Shown here one piece after another: positions 18,143-26,835 of a stretch of DNA of 64,000 nucleotides. Made by a program: the position numbers and the translations under genes. The first letter of the stretch is position 1. Each line of letters starts with the position of its first letter. The notes under the pieces are model-generated. The model did no database searches. It was not told the origin of the DNA and saw only the letters and a program-made list of their open reading frames with translations. This DNA comes from JASGJS01 sp047601185 (GTDB taxonomy: Bacteria; Pseudomonadota; Gammaproteobacteria; JAURND01): NCBI GenBank assembly GCA_047601185.1, contig JASGJS010000001.1, positions 1,116,001 through 1,180,000 of the forward strand, in the 5' to 3' direction.

Positions 18143-18240
18143 TATCCATTCAGCACATCCTAAGGGAAGCTTGAGCTCAGAAATAGGCAAGAGGCGTCGT
18201 CCTCGCAGGATGCGGGGATCCAGTCTGCAGGGAGCAAAAC
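18143..18240 (+). repeat. Dispersed repeat (family B), mosaic copy
   Basis: The segment GTATCCATTCAGCACATCC through GCTTGAGCTCAG matches the left end of the MITE-like unit at 39226-39330. It is followed by GCGGGGATCCAGTCTGCAGG, which matches the palindrome downstream of grpE (21611-21662). It sits just downstream of dnaJ. Confidence 0.7.
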
Positions 18241-18263
18241 TTTTTCAGGGGTTTCGATCTTTC

Positions 18264-19388
18264 TTATCCCGTCAAACCCTCAAAAAAGTTTTTGACACTA
18301 TCAAACCAAGACTTTGATTTAGGATTATGCTTTTCGCCGCCTTTTTCGATAGATTCTGAAAGTTGTTTTAACAAATCTTTTTGCTCGCGTGTTAAATTAA
18401 TCGGGGTTTCAATCACCACTTTACACAGCAAATCTCCCGTGTGACCATTGTGCACGGATACCACCCCTTTATTGCGTAGGCGGAATAATTTACCACTTTG
18501 TGTTTCTGCGGGGATCTTCAATTTAACCCGACCATTTAAAGTCGGCACCTCAATTTCGCCGCCTAATGTTGCGCAAGCAAAACTGATGGGGACTTCACAG
18601 AATAGGTCATTCCCTTCACGGGTGAAGATTTTATGCGGTTTGATTTTAATTTGAACGTATAGATCACCCGCCGGTGCGCCGTGAAAGCCGGCTTCACCTT
18701 CCCCTTGTAAGCGAATTCTGTCGCCGGTATCGACACCCGCTGGAATTTTAACGGAGAGGGTTTTTTCTTCTTGGACTCTGCCTTGTCCCCAACATTTGGG
18801 GCAGGGGGTTTGAATAATACGGCCTTGACCACGGCAGTCTGGGCATGTTTGGCTGATGGCAAAAAAGCCTTGTTGAATGTGTACTTGGCCGTGACCTTGG
18901 CAAGTGGGGCAGGTGACGGGGCTGGTGCCTTTTTTGGCGCCGGAGCCTTTACATTCTGAACAGTTGATCCAAGTAGGCACTTTGATCTGGGCGTTGGTGC
19001 CGTGAACGGCTTGCTCCAGGGTTAATTCGAGATTGTAGATGAGATCGGCGCCGCGCTGTTGTTGTTGACGTCTGCCACGGCCATCGCCAAAAATATCCCC
19101 GAAAATATCGCTGATATCGTTAAAATCAAAACCCCTTGCACCAGCGCCTCCCATGGAAGGATTCACACCAGCATGGCCAAACTGATCATAACGCGCGCGC
19201 TTTTGTTCGTCGCTTAATATTTCATAAGCTTCTTTCATTTCTTTGAATTTTTCTTCGGCGACTTTATCATTGGGATTGCGGTCGGGATGATGCTGCATCG
19301 CTAATTGACGATAAGCCTTTTTGATTTCTGCTGCGCTCGCGGTGCGGGATACACCGAGTATTTCGTAATAATCGCGTTTTGTTGTCAT
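18264..19388 (-). CDS. dnaJ: Chaperone DnaJ (Hsp40)
   Basis: A 374-residue co-chaperone that stimulates the DnaK ATPase and delivers substrates. The J domain spans residues 1-70 with the HPD triad (QHHPDRN). A Gly/Phe-rich region follows, then four CxxCxGxG zinc repeats (from CSECKGSG to CPKCWGQG), then the substrate-binding C-terminal domain. All signature residues are present. It follows dnaK on the same strand, with a palindromic repeat in the ~175-base gap between them. Confidence 0.98.
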   Translation of the reverse strand: MTTKRDYYEILGVSRTASAAEIKKAYRQLAMQHHPDRNPNDKVAEEKFKEMKEAYEILSDEQKRARYDQFGHAGVNPSMGGAGARGFDFNDISDIFGDIFGDGRGRRQQQQRGADLIYNLELTLEQAVHGTNAQIKVPTWINCSECKGSGAKKGTSPVTCPTCQGHGQVHIQQGFFAISQTCPDCRGQGRIIQTPCPKCWGQGRVQEEKTLSVKIPAGVDTGDRIRLQGEGEAGFHGAPAGDLYVQIKIKPHKIFTREGNDLFCEVPISFACATLGGEIEVPTLNGRVKLKIPAETQSGKLFRLRNKGVVSVHNGHTGDLLCKVVIETPINLTREQKDLLKQLSESIEKGGEKHNPKSKSWFDSVKNFFEGLTG

Positions 19389-19432
19389 GTTGGAGCCAGT
19401 GATTTAAAAAATAGGTTAAAAATTCTTTTTTC

Positions 19433-19477
19433 CCCCTCATCCGCCTATCGGCACCTTCTCCCACAGAGGGGAGAAGG
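19433..19477 (-). repeat. Family-A palindromic repeat between dnaK and dnaJ
   Basis: An inverted copy (CCCCTCATCC...GGGGAGAAGG) with the recurring flank CACCACATCAAGCTT on its right. On the minus strand it lies in the dnaK-dnaJ transcript, where its hairpins could affect RNA processing or termination. Confidence 0.88.
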
Positions 19478-19564
19478 CACCACATCAAGCTTCGAGCGTT
19501 TCTCAAGCTTCAAGCATTTTTTAACGCTTAGCTTGACGCTTATATGGGGAGCTTGTCTGCGCTC

Positions 19565-21532
19565 CTAGGTGCCAGACTTATCCTCGTCTTTTTTATCCTT
19601 CACTTCTTCAAACTCCGCATCCACCACATTATCAGAACCTGAAGTAGACTTTGCAGAATCCCCACCCGCATTAGCATCGCCTGCAGGGCCTTCAGCCCCC
19701 GGTTGAGCACCTTTTTTCTCATATAAACGCTGTGCCAATTGCGAAGAGACGGTCGATAAGGCTTCGGTTTTGTCCTCGATCTCTTTTTTATCATCCCCTT
19801 TCATGGCGGATTTTAGCGCTTCAACCGCACTTTCAATTTGGGTTTTTTCTTCCTGACTGACATCATCGCCCAATTCTTTAACCGACTTGGTTGCAGCATG
19901 AATTAAGCTGTCGGCTTTATTGCGCGCTTCGACCAATTCATGGAATTTTTTATCAGCTTCGCGGTGTTCTTCGGCGTCGCGCACCATACGGTTAATTTCA
20001 TCTTCGGATAAACCGCTGGAAGCTTTAATCACAATGGATTGTTGCTTACCGGTGGCTTTATCTTTGGCAGAGACGTGTAGAATACCATTGGCGTCGATAT
20101 CGAAGGTGACTTCAATTTGCGGCATGCCGCGGCGAGAAGGTGGAATATCTGAAAGATCGAAACGCCCTAATGATTTATTGCCGGACGCCATTTCTCGTTC
20201 ACCTTGCAACACATGTACGGTAACGGCTGTTTGGTTGTCTTCCGCCGTCGAAAAGACCTGTGTGGCTTTGGTCGGAATGGTGGTGTTTTTCTCGATCAGT
20301 TTGGTCATGATGCCCCCTAAGGTTTCAATCCCTAAGGAGAGTGGGGTGACGTCCAACAACAATACGTCTTTCACGTCACCAGATAACACCGCCGCTTGAA
20401 TGGCAGCGCCCATTGCCACTGCTTCATCAGGATTGACGTCGTGTCGCGCTTCTTTACCAAAAAAGTCTTTCACCGTTTCTTGCACTTTAGGCATGCGGGT
20501 TTGTCCGCCCACCAAAATCACTTCATTAATGTCACTGATTTTTAAGTTGGCATCTTTTAAGGCAGTTTTGCAAGGCTCAATGGTGCGTTCCACCAAATCT
20601 TCGACCAAAGATTCTAATTTGGAGCGGGTTAAGCGAATATTTAAGTGTTTAGGACCAGAAGCATCCGCCGTGACGTAAGGTAAGTTAACGTCTGTTTGTT
20701 GTGAAGAAGACAATTCAATTTTAGCTTTTTCCGCGGCTTCTTTTAAGCGTTGCAAAGCTAAAGGATCGTTGTGCAGATCGATGCCTTGTTCTTTTTTAAA
20801 TTCGCTGGCCAAATAATCGATAATGCGTAAGTCAAAGTCTTCACCGCCTAAGAAAGTATCGCCATTGGTAGCTAACACTTCGAATTGGTGTTCTCCGCCC
20901 ACATTAGCAATTTCAATGATGGAGATATCGAAGGTTCCACCGCCTAAGTCATAAACAGCTACTTTGCGGTCGCTGCCTTTTTTGTCTAAGCCATAAGCCA
21001 GTGCGGCGGCGGTGGGTTCGTTAATGATGCGTTTGACTTCTAATCCAGCGATACGACCGGCGTCTTTGGTGGCTTGGCGTTGAGAATCATTGAAGTAGGC
21101 GGGCACGGTGATCACGGCTTCAGTGACTTCGTGGCCTAAATACGCTTCTGCGGTTTTTTTCATCTTAATTAAGACTTGTGCAGAAATTTGCGGTGGGGCA
21201 ATTTGTTTGCCGTTGACATCCACCCACGCATCGCCATTGTCGGCTTGCACGATTTTGTAAGGTACCATTTTAATGTCGCGTTGAACCACATCATCCTTAA
21301 ATTTGCGGCCGATGAGGCGTTTAATTGCGTACAAAGTATTGTGAGGGTTGGTGACGGCTTGGCGTTTGGCCGATTGCCCGACTAAAATTTCGCCATCTTT
21401 GGTGTAAGCGACGATGGAAGGCGTGGTGCGATCGCCTTCGCTGTTTTCAATGACTCGAACTTTCCCACCTGCTTCCATGACTGCCACGCAGGAGTTAGTG
21501 GTTCCTAAGTCAATGCCGATAATAGATGCCAT
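19565..21532 (-). CDS. dnaK: Chaperone DnaK (Hsp70)
   Basis: A 655-residue ATP-dependent Hsp70 chaperone. The nucleotide-binding domain begins IIGIDLGTTNSCVAV and contains the VYDLGGGTFDISII and VGGQTRMPKVQ motifs. The linker DVLLLDVTPLSLGIET precedes the substrate-binding domain, and the C-terminus ends in an acidic EEVKDKKDEDK tail. Length and motifs are normal. Its nucleotide-exchange partner grpE lies directly upstream on the same strand but is damaged. Confidence 0.98.
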   Translation of the reverse strand: MASIIGIDLGTTNSCVAVMEAGGKVRVIENSEGDRTTPSIVAYTKDGEILVGQSAKRQAVTNPHNTLYAIKRLIGRKFKDDVVQRDIKMVPYKIVQADNGDAWVDVNGKQIAPPQISAQVLIKMKKTAEAYLGHEVTEAVITVPAYFNDSQRQATKDAGRIAGLEVKRIINEPTAAALAYGLDKKGSDRKVAVYDLGGGTFDISIIEIANVGGEHQFEVLATNGDTFLGGEDFDLRIIDYLASEFKKEQGIDLHNDPLALQRLKEAAEKAKIELSSSQQTDVNLPYVTADASGPKHLNIRLTRSKLESLVEDLVERTIEPCKTALKDANLKISDINEVILVGGQTRMPKVQETVKDFFGKEARHDVNPDEAVAMGAAIQAAVLSGDVKDVLLLDVTPLSLGIETLGGIMTKLIEKNTTIPTKATQVFSTAEDNQTAVTVHVLQGEREMASGNKSLGRFDLSDIPPSRRGMPQIEVTFDIDANGILHVSAKDKATGKQQSIVIKASSGLSEDEINRMVRDAEEHREADKKFHELVEARNKADSLIHAATKSVKELGDDVSQEEKTQIESAVEALKSAMKGDDKKEIEDKTEALSTVSSQLAQRLYEKKGAQPGAEGPAGDANAGGDSAKSTSGSDNVVDAEFEEVKDKKDEDKSGT

Positions 21533-21610
21533 GTTTGATCTCCGAAAATTGCTGAAAAATATTATGATTAAGCACTCAGTAAGAATCCTGCCTTATTGAA
21601 TAAGGATGCC

Positions 21611-21662
21611 CAAGCGTCGTCCCGGCATGGATGCCGGGATCCAGTCTGCAGGAAGCAAAACT
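21611..21662 (+). repeat. Palindromic repeat (family C) between grpE and dnaK
   Basis: TCCCGGCATGGATGCCGGGA forms a perfect-stem hairpin, followed by TCCAGTCTGCAGGAAGCAAAA, which is shared with 18210-18240. This sequence type is widespread in proteobacterial intergenic regions. A smaller palindrome CCTTATTGAATAAGG lies just before it (21591-21605). Confidence 0.75.
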
Positions 21663-21698
21663 TATACTGAATCATTAAAACCACGCCCCCACTTATTA

Positions 21699-22366
21699 TT
21701 AAGTACTGGGGGGTAATTCCGTACTAAATTCAACCTTTTTGTGGTTTATTTTGTGTAACCTACAACCAGCTAAAGCAGGACGAATTAGTCTATCCTGCAA
21801 TAAATACCCTTTTTGTAAAACTTGTATTACAGTATTAGGCGCAGTGTCTGGCTTGCTCCTGTGCATGAAATAGCCTGGTGTAGCTCTGGGTTAAACGCTT
21901 CATTTAAAGGATCAATAGCCTTCACGTGAAACTTCGCCAAGGTATCCATAAACAGTTTATGCGTCATTTCCAGGCCTTGATGATTTGTTTGGCAAATGCA
22001 TTTTCGCCCACTTCTACGTTCAAGCCGCTTTCTAAGCCGTCTAAAATGGGCAGCAAGTCACTGATCAACCGCTCTTGTCCATAGTGACGCGCTTTTTTGA
22101 CGTCTTCTTCAGCCCGGCGGCGAATATTGGCCATATCGGCATGCGCTTGGACGGTCTTGCGTTTGCATTCTTCCAATTGCACTTCAGCTTCGCTTAAACG
22201 GGCTTCTAACTTCAGCGCGACTCAGGGAATTCGAATGGCCGGGGTTGCTTCTGGTTCTGACGTGTCGTCTTCCGTTAAATCGGTTGCTGGATCGATTTCA
22301 CGGTCGGTTCTGTTGCGCTTTTCATCTTTTGGTAGAGTGAATGCGGGTTTTTTAGGTTGCGCTCAT
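21699..22366 (-). pseudogene. grpE: Nucleotide exchange factor GrpE, multiply disrupted
   Basis: GrpE drives ADP release from DnaK. The coding remains are unmistakable: QAHADMANIRRRAEEDVKKA and ERLISDLLPILDGLE in one frame, FVKxxxPLNEAFNPELHQAIS-type sequence in a second, and VIQVLQKGYLLQDRLIRPAL in a third. At least four lesions are visible: a frameshift just after the start ATG at 22366, an in-frame TGA near 22230, a frameshift near 21970 (KAWK then stop) and another near 21865. The gene retains a ribosome site (GAGGAG) and a heat-shock promoter. GrpE is normally essential, so either an intact copy lies elsewhere or the sequence has errors here. Confidence 0.85.
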
Positions 22367-22400
22367 TGCTGATAGTCTCCTCATAACATTGAATGATAGT

Positions 22401-22430
22401 ATGGTGGGGCCAAGCGCGTTTTTTTTCAAG
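22401..22430 (-). promoter_or_regulatory. Sigma-32 (heat-shock) promoter of grpE-dnaK-dnaJ
   Basis: On the minus strand CTTGAAA (22424-22430) is followed after 14 bases by CCCC (22406-22409) and ACCA. This is a close match to the sigma-32 consensus CTTGAAA-N(11-16)-CCCCATNT. It lies about 40 bases upstream of the grpE start and faces the operon. Confidence 0.75.
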
Positions 22431-22517
22431 CTAGGCAGCGTTTAGCGGCATTTATCATTGTCAGGATTGTGAGAATTATGCGAAACTCTATGCTTTGAGA
22501 AATAACTCGAGGCTCTA

Positions 22518-23619
22518 ATGTCATTAGAAATTAACCCCGTCGTGGAACAAATCAAAGACCTAGAACAAAGACTCGCCAGCCTGCGGAGGCATCTTTGACT
22601 TAGACAGTAAAAAAGAACGCTTAGAAGAAGTGTCGTTACTGTTAGAAGATCCTAAACTTTGGACCGATGCGGAAAAAGCACAGTTATTGGGTCGTGAGCG
22701 GGCGCAATTGGCTGATCTGCTAGCCACTTACGAAACTTTACAGCAACAATTAACCGATGCCAATGATCTGTTAACGCTCATCGCGGAAGAAAATGACCCA
22801 GCGGCTTTTGCCGCGTTAACCCAAGAAGTGAATGCATACCAACAACAACTCGAACAATTAGAATTTGCCCGCATGTTTGCCGGGGAAATGGATGCCAATG
22901 CCGCATATTTAGATATTCAAGCCGGTTCAGGCGGCACTGAAGCGCAAGATTGGGCGGAAATGTTGTTGCGGATGTATTTGCGCTGGGGGGATCAACACGG
23001 TTTTACCACCGAATTGCTGGAAGCGTCTGCCGGTGAAGTGGCGGGGATTAAAAGCGCGACGTTGCATTTTGTTGGGCCTTACGCCTATGGTTGGTTGCGT
23101 ACAGAAACCGGGGTGCATCGATTGGTGCGCAAATCGCCGTTTGATTCGGGCAATCGCCGCCATACCTCATTTGCGTCGGTATTTGTCTCGCCGGAAGTGG
23201 AAGAAGACATTCAAATTGACATTAATCCCGCTGATTTAAGAGTGGATACCTATCGTGCCAGTGGCGCGGGTGGGCAACACGTGAATCGAACGGATTCCGC
23301 CATTCGTATTACGCATTTACCTACGGGAATTGTTGTACAATGTCAAAACGAACGTTCGCAGCATAAAAACCGCGCGCAAGCCTTAAAGCAATTACGCGCC
23401 AAACTTTATGAATTGGAGCTGCAGAAAAAAACGGCGGAAAAAAATGCATTAGAGGCGACTAAAGCCGATATTTCGTGGGGCAGCCAGATTCGCTCTTATG
23501 TGTTAGACGCGTCGCGGATTAAAGATTTGCGGACGGGGATTGAAACCACTAACACCCAAGGCGTTTTGGACGGGGATTTAGATAAGTTTATGATCGCGAG
23601 TTTACAGCAAGGGGTATAA
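22518..23619 (+). CDS. prfB: Peptide chain release factor 2, programmed +1 frameshift
   Basis: RF2 terminates translation at UGA and UAA. The frame opens at ATG 22518, runs 26 codons to CTT TGA (22593-22598) and continues in the +1 frame from GAC at 22597 to 23619, giving about 366 residues, the normal length. The shift site has the classic CTTTGAC with an upstream Shine-Dalgarno-like GGAGG, so RF2 autoregulates its own synthesis. The GGQ catalytic motif (SGAGGQHVN) and the stop-recognition SPF motif (RKSPFDSG) are both present. It is divergent from grpE. The frameshift is regulatory, not damage. Confidence 0.96.
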
Positions 23620-23629
23620 AGGTAAAAGC

Positions 23630-23787
23630 AGCGGGCTAGCAGCCCGCGCTCCAGGCTCGAGCCATCTATGACTTTGTAGTATGTCAAGATAGCAGCTTTT
23701 AAAAAAGCAACGGAGGCTTTAAGATAAGGAGTCTCAGCCCAAAATGATTGGCAGGAGCTTGGGAGCGCGGGCTGCTAGCCCGCTTAA
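23630..23787. repeat. Pair of GC-rich palindromes (family D) in the prfB-lysS gap
   Basis: AGCGGGCTAGCAGCCCGCGC (about 23630-23652) and an inverted copy GCGCGGGCTGCTAGCCCGCTT (about 23764-23785) face each other. Each is itself a palindrome followed by CTCGAGCC-type sequence. The same unit occurs at 26429-26732 and 41072-41167. Confidence 0.8.
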
Positions 23788-23804
23788 TCATCTAGAGAGA
23801 AATC

Positions 23805-25315
23805 ATGAGTTCTGAAGAATTTGTTGAAGTAGATTTAAACGAACAATTATTGGCGCGTCGCCAAAAACTCCAGCAGCTGCGCGCTGAGGGTCAACCTTTC
23901 CCCAATGATTTTCACAAAGATGCCTGGGGCGGAAAGATCTCATTCAACAATTTCAAGCGCTATCTGAAGCCGACTTAGAAGCCAATGAAACTATGGTTAA
24001 AGTCGCAGGTCGCATCATGACCCGCCGCATCATGGGCAAAGCCAGCTTCGTCCATCTTCAAGATATGACCGGTCGCATTCAACTGTATTTAAAACAAAGC
24101 GAATTGCCAGAAGGGGTCTATGAAATCTTCAAGCACTGGGATTTAGGCGATATTATTGCAGCCGAAGGACGCGTCTTTAAAACTAAAACGGGTGAGCTCA
24201 GTATCAAAGTGCAGCAAATCCGGTTATTGACAAAATCATTACGACCCTTGCCTGATAAATTTCATGGCTTAAGCGATCAAGAGTTGCGCTATCGCCAACG
24301 CTATATTGATTTAATTGCCAACGCCGAAACCCAAAAAACTTTTAAAATACGCACGCAAGTGATCACCGGGATTCGCGATTTTTTTACCAGCCGACGATTT
24401 TTGGAAGTGGAAACGCCGATGATGCATGTGATTGCTGGTGGTGCAGCCGCTCGACCTTTTATCACCCATCACAATACCCTCGACATGCCGTTATTTTTAC
24501 GCATCGCTCCCGAACTCTATTTAAAACGGCTGGTGGTGGGGGGATTTGAACGCGTCTTCGAAATCAATCGCAATTTTCGCAATGAAGGGCTGTCAACGCG
24601 TCATAATCCTGAATTCACCATGCTAGAATTTTATCAAGCCTATGCCACTTATCAGGATTTAATGGATCTAACAGAAGTTTTGATGCGAGATTTAACACAA
24701 ACTGTCTTTGGCAAAACTGAATTAACCTATCTCGGCAACACCTATGATTTTTCCAAGCCTCTGCCGAGAATGACAATTAAGCAGGCAGTATTACACTATA
24801 ATCCCACACTGTCTGCTGAAATGTTAGAAGACCGCGCGCAGCTGACAAAATTTGCACAATCATTAGATATCGGTGTGCAATCGCAAGACGGTTTGGGCAA
24901 AATTCAATACGCCATTTTTGAAAAAACGGTGGAACACCAATTACTGCAACCGATTTTTATCACTGAATTTCCCACTGAAGTGTCTCCGTTAGCGCGTAAA
25001 AATGATCAAAATCCTGACGTAACCGATCGTTTCGAATTTTTTGTGGCAGGACGAGAAATTGCCAATGGATTTTCTGAATTGAATGATCCTGATGATCAAG
25101 CCGAACGTTTCCGCGCGCAATTAAAACATCGCGAAGCAGGCGATTTAGAAGCAATGGCGTATGATGCCGATTATATTCAAGCGCTAGAATATGGCTTGCC
25201 ACCGACAGCGGGCGAAGGCATTGGTATTGACCGATTAGTGATGTTATTCACCAACGCCAGTTCTATTCGCGACGTGATTTTATTTCCGCACATGCGCAAG
25301 GTCGGGAAGGATTAA
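23805..25315 (+). pseudogene. lysS: Lysyl-tRNA synthetase (class II) with a one-base frameshift
   Basis: LysS charges tRNA-Lys. ATG 23805 opens MSSEEFVEVDLNEQLLARR and reads LysS sequence for about 43 codons to KDAWGG. It then falls out of frame at a GGGG run near 23930 and stops at 23976. The correct frame resumes as RKDLIQQFQALSEADLEANE and runs intact to 25315 with the anticodon-binding OB fold and class II motifs (FEINRNFRNEGLSTRHNPEFT; GEGIGIDRLVML). Adding one G would restore a normal ~500-residue protein. In an essential gene this suggests a homopolymer error, unless a second lysS exists. An in-frame ATG at 23993 would give a 440-residue fragment lacking the N-terminal region. Confidence 0.85.
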
Positions 25316-25317
25316 AC

Positions 25318-26382
25318 GTGCGGGTCATCGTCGGCTTATCAGGTGGCGTCGATTCTGCGGTGGCCGCCCTGCTATTAAAGCAACAAGGCCATGATGTCAC
25401 CGGTGTCTTTATGCAAAATTGGCAAGAAGGAGATCCCCTCTGTCCTGCTGACCAAGATCTCCGTGATGCGCAAGCGGTTTGCCAACAACTGGATATTCCC
25501 TTTCAAACTATTCAATTTGTTCAAGAATATTGGGATAAAGTCTTTCAATATTTTTTGGATGAATATGCGGCAGGTCGCACTCCAAATCCTGACATTTTAT
25601 GCAACCGCGAAATTAAATTTAAAGCTTTTTTACAGTATGCTTTAGCACAAGGCGCGGATTATATTGCCACCGGACATTATGCGAGAATTTCCGAGACCGA
25701 ACACAGTTTTCAATTGTTAAAAGGCCTCGATGCCAATAAAGATCAAAGCTATTTTTTATACACCCTTCAGCAACCAGCTTTATCCAAAAGTTTATTTCCG
25801 TTAGGTCATTTGGAAAAAAATGCTGTGCGACAATTGGCGGCTGAAGCGGGTTTTAAAAATCATGCCAAAAAAGATAGTACCGGGATTTGTTTTATTGGAG
25901 AGCGCAAATTTCGGGAGTTTTTAGGGGAATATTTACTCGCACGTCCGGGTTCAATAGAAACTGAAACAGGTCGAGTGATCGGCGAACACCGCGGTTTGAT
26001 GTTTTATACCTTAGGACAGCGTCAGGGATTAGGTATTGGCGGTCAGCGTGAGGCCTTAACCACGCCGTGGTATGTCATTGCTAAAGATCTGTCGCGGAAT
26101 GTTTTAGTGGTGGGGCAGGGGCATGATCATCCGCGCTTGCTGTCTCGATCGCTGTCGTGTGAGCAGCTTTCATGGGTGGCAGGTGTTGAGCCTACATCGC
26201 CCTTACGCTGTTCCGCCAAAACCCGATATCGTCAGCGGGATAATCCTTGCACCCTGACACGCGAGACTTCTGATCGCTATCAAGTGGTATTTGATGCGCC
26301 GGAGTGGGCGGTTACACCAGGGCAGTCGGTGGTGTTTTATCAAGGGGATGTGTGTTTAGGTGGAGGGGTGATTTGTGAGTAG
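25318..26382 (+). CDS. mnmA: tRNA-specific 2-thiouridylase MnmA
   Basis: A 354-residue enzyme that thiolates U34 of tRNA-Lys, tRNA-Glu and tRNA-Gln using sulfur relayed by the Tus proteins. The PP-loop SGGVDS is at residues 8-13. The two catalytic cysteines are C95 (ILCNREIKF) and C191 (STGICFIGE). The start is a GTG at 25318, two bases after the lysS stop, so it is cotranscribed with lysS. This pairs two genes acting on tRNA-Lys decoding. The C-terminal beta-barrel domain is complete. Confidence 0.96.
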   Translation: MRVIVGLSGGVDSAVAALLLKQQGHDVTGVFMQNWQEGDPLCPADQDLRDAQAVCQQLDIPFQTIQFVQEYWDKVFQYFLDEYAAGRTPNPDILCNREIKFKAFLQYALAQGADYIATGHYARISETEHSFQLLKGLDANKDQSYFLYTLQQPALSKSLFPLGHLEKNAVRQLAAEAGFKNHAKKDSTGICFIGERKFREFLGEYLLARPGSIETETGRVIGEHRGLMFYTLGQRQGLGIGGQREALTTPWYVIAKDLSRNVLVVGQGHDHPRLLSRSLSCEQLSWVAGVEPTSPLRCSAKTRYRQRDNPCTLTRETSDRYQVVFDAPEWAVTPGQSVVFYQGDVCLGGGVICE

Positions 26383-26428
26383 GAATGTTTTGGCGGTAAG
26401 AATTTTTTTAGCGGTAAGAATTTTTTAG

Positions 26429-26732
26429 CGGGCTAGCAGCCCGCGCTCCCAGGCTCGAGCTTTATCTCGCTTATAGCAGAACCCAAACTTTGGGATTTCT
26501 TCCAAGTTATAAAAGACCCTACCTCAACGATAGCTCGAGTCTGGGAACGCGGGCTGCTAGCCCGCTTAAAAATAGGTATTCCTCCCAAACGATAAAAGAC
26601 TCCACCTCAACGATGGCTCGGGCCTGGGAGCGCGGGCAGCTTGCCCGCTTAAAAATAGGTATTCCTCCCAAACGATAAAAGACTCCACCTCAACGATGGC
26701 TCGAGCCTGGGAGCGCGGGCAGCTTGCCCGCT
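26429..26732 (+). repeat. Tandem 83-bp repeats built on family-D palindromes
   Basis: Two near-identical 83-base units (26567-26649 and 26650-26732) each read AAAAATAGGTATTCCTCCCA through GCGCGGGCAGCTTGCCCGC. A diverged third unit precedes them (about 26485-26566), and a separate family-D palindrome lies at 26429-26462. The whole 26383-26749 gap holds no gene. The period is too long and the units are contiguous, so this is not a CRISPR array. Confidence 0.85.
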
Positions 26733-26749
26733 AAAATAAAACCCAGCAT

Positions 26750-26835
26750 AAAAACAAAATTCTTGTGAATCATCTAAAAATACTTTAAGGTAAGCCCCTT
26801 CCACAACAGCTAACCCCAGGTAGGAGAATAGAATT
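26750..26835 (+). promoter_or_regulatory. Upstream region conserved with 29919-30004; candidate promoter
   Basis: About 85 bases match the region before the paralogue at 30005 at roughly 80% identity, right up to the start codon. Both contain TTGTGA, a 17-base spacer and TAAGGT, then an identical GGAGAATAG ribosome site. Conservation outside the coding sequence suggests that the two genes are co-regulated. Confidence 0.5.

Noticed and set aside
22518..22620. Apparent frameshift at the start of prfB
   Set aside because: This is the conserved programmed +1 shift (CTTTGAC with an upstream GGAGG), not a mutation.
26485..26732. CRISPR-like array after mnmA
   Set aside because: Units are 83 bases, contiguous, without unique spacers, and built on dispersed palindromes; no cas genes are present.
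26750..26800. PmrA box before the paralogous pair (CTTTAAGG / CTTAAGG)
   Set aside because: There is only one TTAA core and none 11 bases away, so it does not fit the box; a plain promoter is more likely.
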